NCBI RefSeq assembly: GCF_000005505.3
Contig: NC_016131.3
Coordinates: 44,043,355 to 44,107,354, forward strand
Length of the DNA: 64,000 nt
Source of the DNA: Brachypodium distachyon
Lineage: Eukaryota > Streptophyta > Magnoliopsida > Poales > Poaceae
Direction of reading: 5' to 3'
Position 1 is the stretch's first letter; each line of letters opens with the position of its first letter. The position numbers and the translations under genes are program-made. The notes under the pieces are model-generated. The model saw nothing but the letters and a program-made list of their open reading frames with translations, was not told the DNA's origin and did no database searches. This document shows, piece after piece, positions 23,524-34,839 of the stretch.

Positions 23524-24029
23524 GTTGTCAAGAACAATAACAAGGAGATTAAACGTGTTGTCATTACTCACAAACCTCACAACATGCTTGAGTCTTATTG
23601 GTATGCCAGAATTGAAGAGAAATCTGTCATGGCTAGAATACAGGCACAGAAGAAATAATACCATCAGAATCAATATATCAAAAATGCAGTTACCCAGCAA
23701 GGTGCTAGACAAGGACAGGACAGACCCGGTGGCAGGCCTGAAAAAGAAGAAAAGAAATGTTATTACTGCAAAGTACCTTGGACCTATCAACACAAGTGTA
23801 AAGTTGGTAGGACAGTTCATATTTTGCAAGATGTTGAATTTGAGTCTGATACAGAGGAGGCAGAACAACCTCAACAAGCTGATATAGCAGAACAACCACA
23901 CCCCGAGGAACCAGCACCTGCACCTGCTATAGAAGCTCCACCTCCTCCTGACGCAGTACTACACATCTCTGCTCAAGCTGTTAATGGGACAGCAGGCCCA
24001 TCTACATTCTGCCTATTCACCTATATTGG

Positions 24030-25952
24030 GGGCAAAAGGCAGTGGCACTAGTTGATAGTGGTAGCACTACTACTTTTATGGACCAGACATTTGCTATTAA
24101 CAGTGGATGCAAATTTCAACAAACACAAGCCCAGAAAGTTAATGTTGCTGGAGGTGGCCACTTAATCACTGATTCTGCTGTGGATTATACTGATTACCAG
24201 ATTCAGGGCACATGGTTCAGAAATCCATTCAACCTTCTGCCACTTAAGAGCTATGACATCATATTGGGTTGTGATTGGATTTATGACCATAGTCCATTTG
24301 GGTTGGACTTAGTTAAGAGGTTGATGGCTATTACCAAGAAAAACAAGCTTATTACATTCAGAGATCCTATCACTCCAGCTACTATTGACCCCATTCCAGT
24401 GGCCAAATTACAAAAACTCATGTCCAAGTGTTTCATGGGTTGTGTTGTCCAAATTTGCCAACTTCAACATATTCAGGAATCTCCATCACAACCCATCACT
24501 GCACCTGATATTCAACAGCTGCTGCCCACATTTAGGGCTGTCTTTTCTGTTAGGACTGGTCTACCACCTAGCAGAACTTGTGACCATGCTATTCCTCTGA
24601 TCCAAGGTGCTGAACCTCCAAATCTCAGACCCTACAGAGTGCCTCATTATCAGAAATCTGCCATGGAGGAAATCATAAATGACATGTTGCAAAATGATGA
24701 GATTAGACAGAGCCTCAGCCCATATTCTTCTCCTGAAGTAATGGTGCGGAAAAGAGATGGAGGATGGCGACTTTGTGTGGATTATAGACAGTTGAACAAA
24801 TTGACGATCAAAAACAAATTTCCCATGCCTATCATTGATGATATCCTAGATGAACTACATGGAGTCACAGTTTTCTCCAAGCTAGATCTGAGATCAGGAT
24901 ACCACCAAATCAGAATGAATGCTACAGATATTGCAAAAACAGCATTCAAAACCCACATGGGGCACTATGAATATTTAGTAATGCCTTTTGGGCTTACTAA
25001 TGCTCCTGCCACATTCCAGGCCCTTATGAATGAGATTTTCGCTCCACTTCTCAGGACATTTGTGTTAGTATTCTTCGATGATATTCTCATCTACACCAAA
25101 TCCAGACCTGAACACATTGAACACTTACAAGAAGTACTTCGCCTCCTTGAGACACACCAACTGATTGTTAAGCAAAGTAAGTGCGTTTTTGCTGCTGGCA
25201 GCATTGAGTATCTGGGACATGTCATTTCTGGAGCAGGACTTGCTACAAAAACACAAACCATAGCAGATATTCTCAAATGGCCAACACCTAAAACTGTCAG
25301 GAAACTCAGAGGTTTTTTGGGACTTACTGGTTATTACAGGTGCTTTGTGAAATATTATGGCAAAATATGTCGGCCTCTCCATGATGTTCTAAAGAAAGGG
25401 GCATTTAAATGGACAGACCTACAGGAAAATGCTTTTAATCAGGTCAAGACTATCATGACAACATGTCCTGTGTTGGCACTTCCTAACTTCACAAAGCCTT
25501 TTACCATCGAGGCTGATGCCTGTGGAACCGGAATTGGTGGGGTACTAATGCAAGAAAACATGCCACTGGCATTCTATAGTAAAGCCCTGGGTCCTAAAGC
25601 TGATGCCCAGCCAGTTTATGAGAAAGAAGCTATTGCCATTTTAGAAGCTCTCAAGAAATGGAGACACTATATTCTGGGCAATAGACTGATCACTAAAACT
25701 GATCAACACAGTCTGAAATACATGACAACCTAGAGACTTACTGAGGGGATTCAACACAGATTATTGCTGAAACTCTTAGAGTTTGACTATACCATTGAAT
25801 ACAAGAAGGGCAAGGAAAATGTTGTTGCAGATGCCCTCTCTAGAAGGGATGCAGACCCAGACACAGAGTATCTTGACAGTATTACTGTTTTTCAACCAAC
25901 CTGGTTGGAGGAAATCAAACAAAGCTATGTGGCTGATCCTCTCTATGATTAA
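24030..25952 (+). pseudogene. gypsy pol: protease, reverse transcriptase, RNase H
   Basis: In frame from about 24036: an aspartic protease (ALVDSGSTTTFMD), then RT from about 24620 with SSPEVMVRKRDGGWRLCVDY, FSKLDLRSGYHQI, the VMPFGLTNAPATFQ block and the catalytic FFDDI (25071-25085). RNase H follows (FTIEADACGTGIGGVL, YEKEAIAILEALKKWRHYI, TDQHSL). A TAG at 25731-25733 interrupts the RNase H end, whose next motif (LLEFDYTIEYKKGKENVVADALSRR) continues in frame downstream. A TAA at 25950 is a further stop. Gag and pol are in different frames at 24030, which adds a shift. RT itself is intact as read; the whole product is not. Confidence 0.85.
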
Positions 25953-27326
25953 CTAGTTCAAAAAATCAATACCAATACTGATCCCTCATTCTCTTACAGC
26001 CTTAATACTGGTATTCTCAGATATAAAACAAGAATCTATGTGGGTTCAGTCATAGACTTAAGGCAGAAATTGTTGGATAGTTATCATTCTTCAACTATGG
26101 GAGGTCATTCAGGCAGAAGAGCAACTTACCAGCGTATTAAAAGAGGATTCTACTGATCAGGTATGAAACAACATATTGTGGAACTTGTCTCTACCTTACC
26201 TGTTTGTCAACTCAGCAAAGGAGAGCATGTTCCATCTCCTGGTCTTCTTGATCCTATATCGGTTCCAAATACACCTTGGTCCTGCATTGTTATGGATTTT
26301 ATTGAGGCCCTTCCCAAGGCTCATGGTAAAGATGTGATCTTAGTTGTAGTGGATAGATTCACAAAATATGCTCACTTCATTCCACTCTCTCATCCATACA
26401 CTGTTGCTCAAGTAGTACAGTTGTTCATGGATAATGTTGTCAAACTGCATGGAGTTCCTTCCGCTATTATCACTGATAGAGATAGGATATTTACCAGCAA
26501 CTTGTTCAAGGAAATATTCAAACAGATGCATGTTAGGCTGGATTTCACTACAACTTATCACCCACAATCAGATGGGCAGACGGAGAGAGTTAACCAGTGC
26601 CTCGAATCATACCTCCGAAACATGGTTTTCTTAAATCCCAAGGATTGGATTAAATGGTTACCTATGGATGAGTGGTGGTACAACACTTCATACCACACAG
26701 CACATAAAACATCACCATTTCAAGCCCTCTATGGCTATACTCCTCCTCATATTGGTGAAGTTCATCTGCCAAATACACTTTCTGCTGAAGCTCAGACAAC
26801 TCTCGCTGACAGAGAAGAAGCCAGGCAGAAGTTGAAAGCTGAACTCCATAAAGCTCAGAATCGCACAAAGCAGTATGCGGATCGTCACAGAACCGATCGA
26901 TCTTTTGAGCTGGGCGACATGGTTTATCTCAGAATGCAGCCATATAGACAGAATGCTTTTGGTCTACAAGGATCTCTGAAACTTAGATCCAAGTACTATG
27001 GTCCCTTCCGAGTCATGGAGAAAATTGGTCGTAGGGCTTACAAATTATTACTGCCAGACACGGCTGATACCCACCCTGTCTTCCATGTCAGTCAGCTCAA
27101 GAAACATCTCGGCAGGAAAACTATTCCTCTGCCCAATCTACCTCTGGTTGACACTGCAGGCAATATCAAGACTACGCCATTGGCTATTCTGGAGCGCAGG
27201 ATTGTTTCTCGCAACAATGTTGCCGTCGTTCAGTGGTTAATTCAGTGGCACAACTTGCCACCCAGTGATGCTACATGGGAAGATGCAAGTTTCATATCCA
27301 GGACTTTTCCTGGGTTTGAACCTTGA
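25953..27326 (+). pseudogene. gypsy integrase with chromodomain
   Basis: It begins with a degenerate zinc-binding part (HSGRRATYQRIKRGF, a TGA at about 26155, then CQLSKGEH). The catalytic core follows with the D,D-35-E residues in VMDFIEALPKAHG, IITDRDRIF and HPQSDGQTERVN. The GPY/F region (RSKYYGPFRVMEKIGRRAYK) and a C-terminal chromodomain (PLAILERRIVSRNN, then WHNLPPSDATWEDASF) end at 27326. Integrase inserts cDNA; chromodomains guide it to marked chromatin. From 26163 to 27326 the frame is open for 387 codons. Confidence 0.85.
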
Positions 27327-27350
27327 GGACAAGGTTCCTCTAGGGAGGGC

Positions 27351-27368
27351 GGGGGGGGGGGGGGGGGG
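27351..27368. repeat. G18 homopolymer at the 3' LTR junction
   Basis: An uninterrupted run of G follows the purine-rich TAGGGAGGGC at the end of the internal region, and replaces the first 38 bases expected of the 3' LTR. Confidence 0.85.
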
Positions 27369-27369
27369 C

Positions 27370-27721
27370 CTGAAGCTGAAACTTCAGTAAAGCGTACCGG
27401 TTCAGTTAAGGGGAATCAACGGCTGACGATGAAGGCCACAAAAGAAGATCCGGGTCTCATTTTTCTTCTCTGTTTTACTTTACCTTTTCAGTATTGATTG
27501 TTACTGTAATCGAGTTTTCACTGAAACTGAGCTGCAGGATGGTTGTTATTACCCCGAGCTCTTGCCACCTTTGGTCTAATAAGAAAAACTCTAAAGTATA
27601 TTCCTCAGCCGCTTAGAACCCTAGATCGTCCCATAGCGATTTCCTCTCAATTTGCCCAGATCCATCCAATTTATCCCCAAAATTATGGTGATTTCGCTGG
27701 TCGGGACTTCAGGTCCTGACA
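27370..27721 (+). repeat. 3' LTR of the gypsy element, 5' end missing
   Basis: It matches 21076-21436 of the 5' LTR and ends in CAGGTCCTGACA. The segment corresponding to 21038-21075 is absent. Confidence 0.85.
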
Positions 27722-27954
27722 TCTGGGAGGAGCAGGACTGCCTGGTGATCAAGGGCGAGGGCGAGAAGTAGCCCGGGGAGGGCGACGACGGCGACGCCTG
27801 GGTGCCGAGGTACAGCCGCCGCATCGAGGTGGCCACGGACGCGTTCAAGATGGACCAGATCAAGGCCGAGATGAAGAACGGCGTGCTCTGGGTGACCATT
27901 CCCAGGGTCAAGGAGGAGGAGCGCAAGGACGTGTTCCAGGTGAAGGTCGAGTAG
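27722..27954 (+). pseudogene. HSP20 small heat-shock pseudogene, 3' part
   Basis: It continues the 5' part exactly where the target duplication ends: VKVW|EEQDCLVIKGEGEK. Then comes an in-frame TAG (27769-27771), followed by [37 protein letters not shown] and KDVFQVKVE before the normal stop at 27952-27954. The motif NGVLWVTIP is the family's signature (A/G)xLx(V/I)xxP variant. The in-frame stop would remove the second half of the alpha-crystallin domain. Mitochondrial HSP24-type is the best match by presequence and [10 protein letters not shown] ending; this is recollection of the family, not a search. Confidence 0.82.
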
Positions 27955-29260
27955 GGCAGAGACGAATCAGTAGACCAGTAGTTGTAGTGCTAATGGCGGT
28001 GCCGGTGCGAGCGTGATGGAGGCCTTCTTGATGTTGATGTCTGGTGTCTTTGTGCCCCTGTTTTGCTTCCTGATTCTTAGTTTCTGATCGAGTGGTGGTG
28101 GAATTGGTCATGAACTCGTACTTTGTTGATTCCCAAATCCCAATTCGAATTGAGGAACTGGTTCTGATGGTGAATGGGTTGCATTCCCTATTTCGTTTCC
28201 GTTTCCTGATCATGGATGTGCCGTGGGCATTGCTCCTTTGCTTGTGAAATTTTGAGTGGATGTTCCGGCTTCTCTGAAGAGCAGTACTGTCTTGTTTTTC
28301 CTTCTTGAAGAGAACAATACTACTCCAGTTTCTGGTCCTACAGTATTTTAAGCACGATTACAGACACCATCCATTGATTTTGCTGGGTACAACAGGTCAT
28401 TCGTTCATATGATCTTGGTGTCATTCTGATTAGAATTTCAACTAAACAAGGACGAACAAAGAGGATTGCCATTTTTCATTTTACTTAATTAAGAGTAAGT
28501 TATTTTTTAGAAATACAAGGATCGTTCCCCGGTTTCATTTCAATAAACGAACCCACCAACACCATTCGCTTCAGTTTGAATCCAAATACAAAACTAAAAA
28601 ACATCCCCGGGCTCAGCAGCAGAATTACAGGATTTGTGGACGAGTAAATCTCACTTGCAAGTTGCAACCACATAATTGTCGACGAGTGTTAATAAAATTT
28701 AATTTCCACGAGGTATTTAACCAGATTCAAAGTCATGTATCAAACCAATATATAGGGTTGAGATGCAAAAGTCAAAAGAGATGATTGTAATTAAGGGCTT
28801 AAGGCCACATCAGGTCAGAATGACATAGACAGACCTACTGTAATTGCTGTGCCTAAACTGAACTTCTGTTGCTTCAGGAGCAATGAAGTGGATTATGATA
28901 ATCCAGTTTTTTCAACTAGTATGTCTATTTTTCTCGTTTGCTAATAAATTTTTTCTGATTTTATTTTTCACATCAAATTAAAAATAAGTTCACCACAGAC
29001 TGAATCTAAGTACGGTAAAAATCTGATTTAAACAGTCTAGCCTCTCACGGTGAAACGAACATGTAGGTCAAAATGGAATTTACTACTCCGTGATTAATTA
29101 AGGAACTCCATGTTTGTGCAAGGTGTGCCAGAGCACCGGAGTAAAACACATTTCCTCGAAGCTCTTAAACCTTTCACTGAAAGAAGGGATGATTCCACGA
29201 GGAACTCATCAAGAAAAAAGAACCATTTCAGGTAATTCTTTTCTTCTCTTTATTGATCTA
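27955..29260. other. Former HSP20 3' UTR and intergenic stretch
   Basis: The first 200-300 bases probably derive from the HSP20 3' UTR. Beyond it the sequence is AT-rich without recognised genes or repeat termini. Confidence 0.4.
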
Positions 29261-29647
29261 CTTACAAGAGGAAGTAAATTACCCAAGCTTACATCTGCAG
29301 CTAAACCTAAAACCCTGCACAGCTGTGCTCTCAACATCAAACATGCTAATGCTGCCGTCTACAATGGCAACTTTATCCTGCAAAAAGACAGCTAGGTAGG
29401 AGTATGTGCCAACGAATCGTTGGACCGTGGTGTCATTTGAGCTGAATGTGTCAGCAATTCCTCTTACTCTCCTTATTGGTCCTCTTACAGAAGGTGGTTA
29501 ATTACCTGAGCTTACAAACCGAAAATACATCTAAAGCACTACATGCCTGCTCTAGATCCATCTTTGATGCATTGTCAACTTATCCTGTGTAAGAGGGATG
29601 GGAAATGCACCAATGAATCATTGGACCATGGTGTCATCTAAGCTGAA
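29261..29647. repeat. Imperfect direct repeat downstream of the O-FucT gene
   Basis: Copy A (29261-29446) and copy B (29482-29647) share CTTACAAGAGGAAGTAAATT/CTTACAGAAGGTGGTTAATT at the start and CGAATCGTTGGACCGTGGTG/TGAATCATTGGACCATGGTG near the end. Spacing is about 200-220 bp. It may lie in the 3' UTR of the minus-strand gene. Confidence 0.6.
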
Positions 29648-29753
29648 ACTCTGATGTTGTGTAATTATACCAGTAAGTATGCACCTTCCTTTGCTCTATG
29701 TACCTGGGAATAGTGGTTAGGGGTGGCAAATACGGTTAACTGCATGATCGTGA

Positions 29754-32700
29754 TTAGATGCTAACAATAGAATCACCAGTTGACTGACACAGGCAATCAG
29801 GAAGAGGGTTCTCATAAAATGCCTCTTCTGACCTAAACCTGTCACTGCCTTTTGTTCCTGATACAGGACCCTTCCGTTTCCGGGGAGAACCTTGCCTGAA
29901 GAACAGAGCAAGAACATCATAAGAAAGATGGACCCACAACAAAGATCTTTTAGCTCCCATGGGAAGTTCCAATACCTTTTCCGGTGTATTTCTGTTATCC
30001 TTTGCGATAGCCTTTCCCCTTCATCGAGTAATCCACTGTCAACTTTGTCAAACAAACGAACTAATGCTTTCCTGAATCATAGAAAGAACATGATGAGACT
30101 GAGAAGGAAAGAGTGAGACAATTTTATAGACGAGTGCTCATTGGGTGTCACCTGTCAGGACTGACTGTCTTTTTGTGGCCATGAAAACGCCGATGACCCG
30201 CAACAGCCCGTGCCATGTTCCCAGAATACGATGGAATAAACACATCACTCTCCACTGAAACGATGTAGTCCAAAGCTGCCATTTGAGAAGCATATTGGCT
30301 GAATGGTCGCAGTTCTTCAGCTGACGCAAGTTTTTCCTGCAAATGGAGAAGACAAACATATGTTGACTGTTCAAAGCGATAGAAAAACAAAATAGCAGTG
30401 TCCATACCTTGTTCATCAGAATAGGGAATCGTGATTGCAGATCGACCATATGAGATTCACCTCCATATATTTCCCCTGCGGCTATGTAAACTGGGGTGCT
30501 TGATGGATATCCTAGGGCAGAAAGAAATATACCAACTTCCTTTGGTGTCAGAGGACAGTGACCATGGGATCTTTGTTCTAAAGGATCAATTTCTTTCACC
30601 TTCCAGTAGGTTGTGTTTTGTCTGCAGGAATAGAAGATGAATTCAGTCACATAATACTACTATCAAGTTGTCATTAGCATGCAAGGAAGACAGTGTAATG
30701 AGTACTACATAGTTTTTTCTTGCCTGATCATTGACAGCTCCTCTGATTCGGTCTGTGACAGGCCGTACGTACACCCGCTAAAAGCAAGCATATCCTTCTC
30801 ATAGCGTAAATGCAACGCAATATATGGTCCAAATGATTTCATCCTTTCCACCAGCAGCTGCACAGTTGGTAAATCTTGTCAATACATCCCCTCAAACTTT
30901 AGGATTATATTGTATATGTAATCATCGGGATGGAGCATATTAGAGAAGGTTTTACATTGCCTAAAGCTTCAATTGGGGGAGCAAATCTGAGTGCCTGGAA
31001 AAAGGCCCGGCACCGAAGCTTTTGAATCTCAGGAGGGAGCAAGTTGTTTGCAAGGCGAGAATCTGACTTAGCAGCTCGAATAACCTGATACAAGTCTTTG
31101 TTCAGAATAATACTTCCAAATAATTGCATCTAGTAAGTAGCAACTACTGCTTACAAATAATTAGTAGGCAAGTGCAAAAGGGCAGTGGATCCAAACCTGA
31201 CGGTGCTCCCACAATGGAGAAATCTCGTCCTGGTAATAATCTACTCCAGACCAACTCTTGAAGTGCCTAACAGATTTTGGTGCTTTTGCCAATTCCTTGG
31301 GCAGTTTTTTCTCAACTTTCACATCATTTGCCAAAGAACGAATAAAGTGTTCTTCATCAAAGACATCTGAAAAGTTGCTGATGTTGGAAAGTGAAAAATG
31401 GTCCTGTCAGTTTTGATCAGTTAAGGGAATGGCTCAGGCAAAAACTATGTAGTGTTCACCTTGTATCAAGCCAAAATGATTTCTTATCAAGCTCTGGAAT
31501 TATGAGTGTAGCATTGAGTATACGTGCAACTGCTACCATATCACTGATCTGCCATAAGAATAAGAACAAATCAGCGAAGAAGAAAGTGCGTGGCATCTTG
31601 CATTTAAAGTAAATCTTCCCATGATTAATTTTAGCATGATGGAACATGTATACACTCCATACAAGACAAAGCATTTAAGAATCGAGAACATGAAGACATG
31701 CTTCCTCTTTTCTATCTCGCTCAAGTTGCATCACACTCTTGTCATGATTATTCCTAAGAATAGGAAAAAAATCAACTTGCAAAAAGTTATGTAGTGTACT
31801 CTCAATTCAAGTCCTCGCCTAAACAAAAACAGCAAATCCTGTTGACTCATCCAAATCAAGAGAACTGACAGGCATTATGCATGCTCAAAGAGAATGTAAT
31901 CACTTTTGGTATCTCCTAACAAACAAGTGCCCTTCTTTATCAAGTATAGATCTTTCTTGGACGCCATAAATGAAATACAGGATGGTGCCTGAAGTGATTG
32001 CACACATGTGAAGATAGGTGGATAGCACAGTTGCATAATCATCAGTTATCACAACAAACAAAATGACTACTCAATGACACACCAGAACAGAAAATTCTGA
32101 AGAGGGCTGAGATAGCAACCAACCACCAACCATATTCAGGACTTTATCCTGAATTTAGTCGAGCAATTTGTGTCTCTTCCGCCAATAACTCGGTTAGGCA
32201 ATAGCGAGCATATCTCTAAATCGGGGTGGGGGGGAGTAGTACAAAAGTCCAGCACTACAGGGGATTGAAGCGCCAAAACACTGCACGTAGAAACTGACTG
32301 TCCACACTAGCACCAGAACCACCACAACACATTAATTTCAGCACTAAAACACCGCCCACAAAAATGATGATAAAATGCTTCGGGATGGAACTCTGACTGA
32401 ACACCCCCCACATGCACTCACACTAGTTCCACCACGCAGATCAAGACATCAAATGCAAACTAGACAATTATTCGTATGCCACGGTCAACTCTGATCGAAC
32501 ACCCCACATGCAATGCAAGCACACTAGTTTCACCACGCAAGTCAACAGATCTAATGCAAACCAGACAGTTATCCATATGAGCCGTACATAAGCACCACCA
32601 GATCGCCCTAACTTGGGGAATTTTTTTACCAGGACGAACAGTCACTTACCCCGGCTCGCATCTGGTTGAGCCCGCCATTGGTGTGTACAAGTAGGTATCC

Positions 32701-33345
32701 CCTCGACGCCCCTGGACCTGAAAAACAAGATGGTCAAAATTAGAATGACACAAGAGAATGTGGGTCAAACGGCACGATTCTACTGCTAGATGAAGTGCCA
32801 ATGCGCCTACGTCTGTACTCCGGTGACGGCGTGGCGCAGGGCACGAACCGGCGCGATGGCGCCGGCAACCACAGCCTCTTCTTCGCCGCCCCATCGTTCG
32901 CGCCGTCCAGCTGTCAAATCTAGAGATTAATCCCCATGTCATGGACTCCATAAAATATGTCGGCGAGAGATGCGCCATCCGCAGAGAACCACCTTTCGCG
33001 CCTGCGGCGAGGCGAGCTGCGGCGGCGCGAACTCCTGCTCCCAGCGCAGCTCCTCGGACTCGCGCGGCTGCTGCGGCATAGAGAGGGCCGCGGCGGCGAT
33101 CCGTTAGCACACCCCGAGAGTGAGTTCAATCTGAGAGGGTCGTAAGTCGTAACGAACCCCGGACGCGCACATACCTTGGCCAGGCGATAGGGCGCACCGG
33201 AGGAGGCGGAGGCCGAGGAGGCGTGGAGGGCGACGGCGAGCAGCGCAGCCGCGGCGGTGACGGCCCCGGCGCCGGCGAGGGAGAGCAGCCACCACCGAAG
33301 CGACGACCGCCGCCCTGCTGGCCTCCCCTTGCGCCGCAGCTTCAT
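29754..33345 (-). CDS. O-fucosyltransferase-like (GT106-type) membrane protein
   Basis: Twelve coding exons (minus): 33175-33345, 32993-33070, 32811-32910, 32650-32717, 31460-31548, 31197-31377, 30956-31084, 30724-30857, 30408-30621, 30152-30336, 29976-30071 and 29754-29895. All keep frame and give 528 aa. A basic N terminus and a hydrophobic stretch (about residues 16-41) suggest a Golgi type II anchor. Family blocks follow: [17 protein letters not shown], then [60 protein letters not shown] and [20 protein letters not shown]. The tail ends [10 protein letters not shown]. Plant members of this family include protein O-fucosyltransferases and rhamnosyltransferases of pectin; the substrate here is not deducible. 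One intron is GC-AG (after 30724). The ATG at 33345 precedes the anchor directly. No lesions. Confidence 0.9.
31549..32649 (-). other. Largest intron of the O-FucT gene
   Basis: 1.1 kb between the exons coding for GGLNQMRAG and ISDMVAVAR. It contains two similar blocks around CCACATGCANTCACACTAGT (32407-32430 and 32503-32530), an imperfect local duplication of about 100 bp. No ORF of note. Confidence 0.7.
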
Positions 33346-34002
33346 CTCATCCGCCTTGCCACAACAACAACAGAAAATCTCGCCCCGTCCCTTCCCGTTT
33401 CCGCGACGGCGACGGCGACGCTTTGCTTGGCGCTGCCGCGAAGTCGGCGCGCGTGGTTTTCGTTTCCGCAGGCGGGCGCTTTACCTTTTCCTCTCCTGGG
33501 CTTTGCTAGGGCGGGCGTGTTTGCGTGTTGAGCCGTGGATGCCTGCCGCGGTCAGGAGTGAGTAGGGCGGAGGAAAGGGCCAAAGGGGAAGGGGGCGGAG
33601 GAGCGGGGGTTTTATTCGACGGGGCAGAGGAGGAGGAGTGAGCGAGCAGGGTACGGAGTGATTCAACGGTTGTTTAAGGCGATCAGGCTCTTTATTGGTG
33701 TTTTTTCGGCGTGGTTTAAATGGGACTAATAACTTTGGCCAAAGGGCTGGTGACAGCAGGAAGTAGCAAGAGTACAAAGTCTAAGTAGTATTTTCACGGT
33801 GCATAGTAATTTATACGTGGTGTCATTTATTAGATTGTAAACTTATCATCTTGTTTTGATTTAGGTTGTTATGGTAACATATCTAGTTACCACCTCACAA
33901 TTTTTCTTTATTTATTACCATGCGACACAAAATTGCCTAGTTGGCAGTTATGTTACTATCCAAATTAATCTCACTGTGAGTAGCCCCAATACTATACCTA
34001 AG

Positions 34003-34670
34003 AGGTAAATACACCCGCGGTCCTACTTTTATTGTCGTGGTGTCAGTTTAGTCCTAAAACTATGAAACTGAATATTTTAGTCCTAATTTTATGATAAGTG
34101 GTGACGCGAGGTCCTAAGTTCGTTCGGGCGCGTCTGACTCGCTTACGTGGCACGTTGACCTCGTACACGTCGGCTCACGGGTGTTTGGCAGGAGTTTTTC
34201 CACCGTGGCGGTTGGGATTTTTTTGCAGAAACCCCCCTAACAGAGGAGGCATCCATTTTATTTCTCCCCGCTCCGTTCCTCTCCCTTCTCTCCTTCGTAC
34301 ACGACGGCGATTCTAAGGCAACGTAATGGCAACTCAGTGGCAACCGGCGGAGGGATAGGTGACGAGTCGGCGAGGACACGCGGTCAGGATAGCCCCTGCA
34401 CGGAGGAAACAGAGAGAGAGGAAAATGGCCAGGTTTTTATATATATTTTTTAATTTCCCAACCGTCGTGGCGGCAAAACTCGCGCAAAACGTCCCTGAAC
34501 CGTCGTGTATGCGGTTAACATGCCACGACCGAGCAAGCTTAGGACCTCGTGTGCACCACTTATCATAAAATTAGGATTAAAGTGTTCAGTTTCATAATTT
34601 TAGGACTAAACTGACACCGCGACAATAAAAGTAGGACCGCGGATGTATTTATCCAATCATTAGGCTTCTC
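34003..34670. mobile_element. Foldback element with long inverted repeats
   Basis: Left arm 34008-34125 (TAAATACACCCGCGGTCCTA...GGTCCTAAG) is repeated inverted at 34545-34650 (TTAGGACC...CCGCGGATGTATTTA). Weaker similarity continues inward on both arms (GGCACGTTGACC against the complement of GGTTAACATGCC). It is about 650 bp without a coding region, consistent with a non-autonomous Mutator-like or foldback MITE. A target duplication could not be assigned. Confidence 0.6.
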
Positions 34671-34839
34671 CCAATGGATATATTTTGACGCAATATCTTA
34701 GGCATTTTACTGACATCTCATACTCATTAACGAACAAAGAGAATAAAGTTGTCTCTTACTGGAGATATCACACTTGCAAGTAGACATAGTCAAAAACATT
34801 AACTCCAATCGTACGCAAGCATACCTCTAAATTAATTAT

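Larger units (their letters stand above)
21549..23821 (+). pseudogene. gypsy gag (broken, with nested insert)
   Basis: The ATG at 21549 opens a gag with a coiled coil (KEILEIREELQDLKGMRG), a Pro/Asn/His-rich linker, then in a shifted frame the retrotransposon gag domain (LEIPLFSGKDCINWLETCERF, then WLENFN and QSINSYIDKFEQC). In-frame TGA stops occur at about 22392 and 22628. The gag is interrupted at 22703-23523 and resumes with EIKRVVITHKPHNMLESYWY; a TAA lies near 23656. A zinc knuckle (CYYCKVPWTYQHKC, 23758-23800) closes it. Gag packages RNA in virus-like particles; this one cannot be translated whole. Confidence 0.75.
21038..27721 (+). mobile_element. Ty3/gypsy (chromovirus) retrotransposon inserted in HSP20
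   Basis: A nearly complete element with 5' LTR, primer-binding site, gag, protease, RT, RNase H, integrase with chromodomain, and 3' LTR. It is flanked by perfect 5-bp duplications TCTGG (21033-21037 and 27722-27726). The protease-RT-RNaseH-integrase order and the C-terminal chromodomain (IVQW-type fold: AVVQWLIQWHNLPPSDATWEDASFI is the region, about 27225-27300) place it among chromoviruses. By hand count the LTRs differ at roughly 24 of about 345 aligned positions, so the insertion is not recent. Several stops and shifts in gag and pol make it non-autonomous. A nested insertion lies within gag. Confidence 0.88.

Noticed and set aside
33061..33070. Suspected frameshift between exons 1 and 2 of the O-FucT gene
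   Set aside because: On re-reading, the CGCGCG run restores the frame ([11 protein letters not shown]), so the model is intact.
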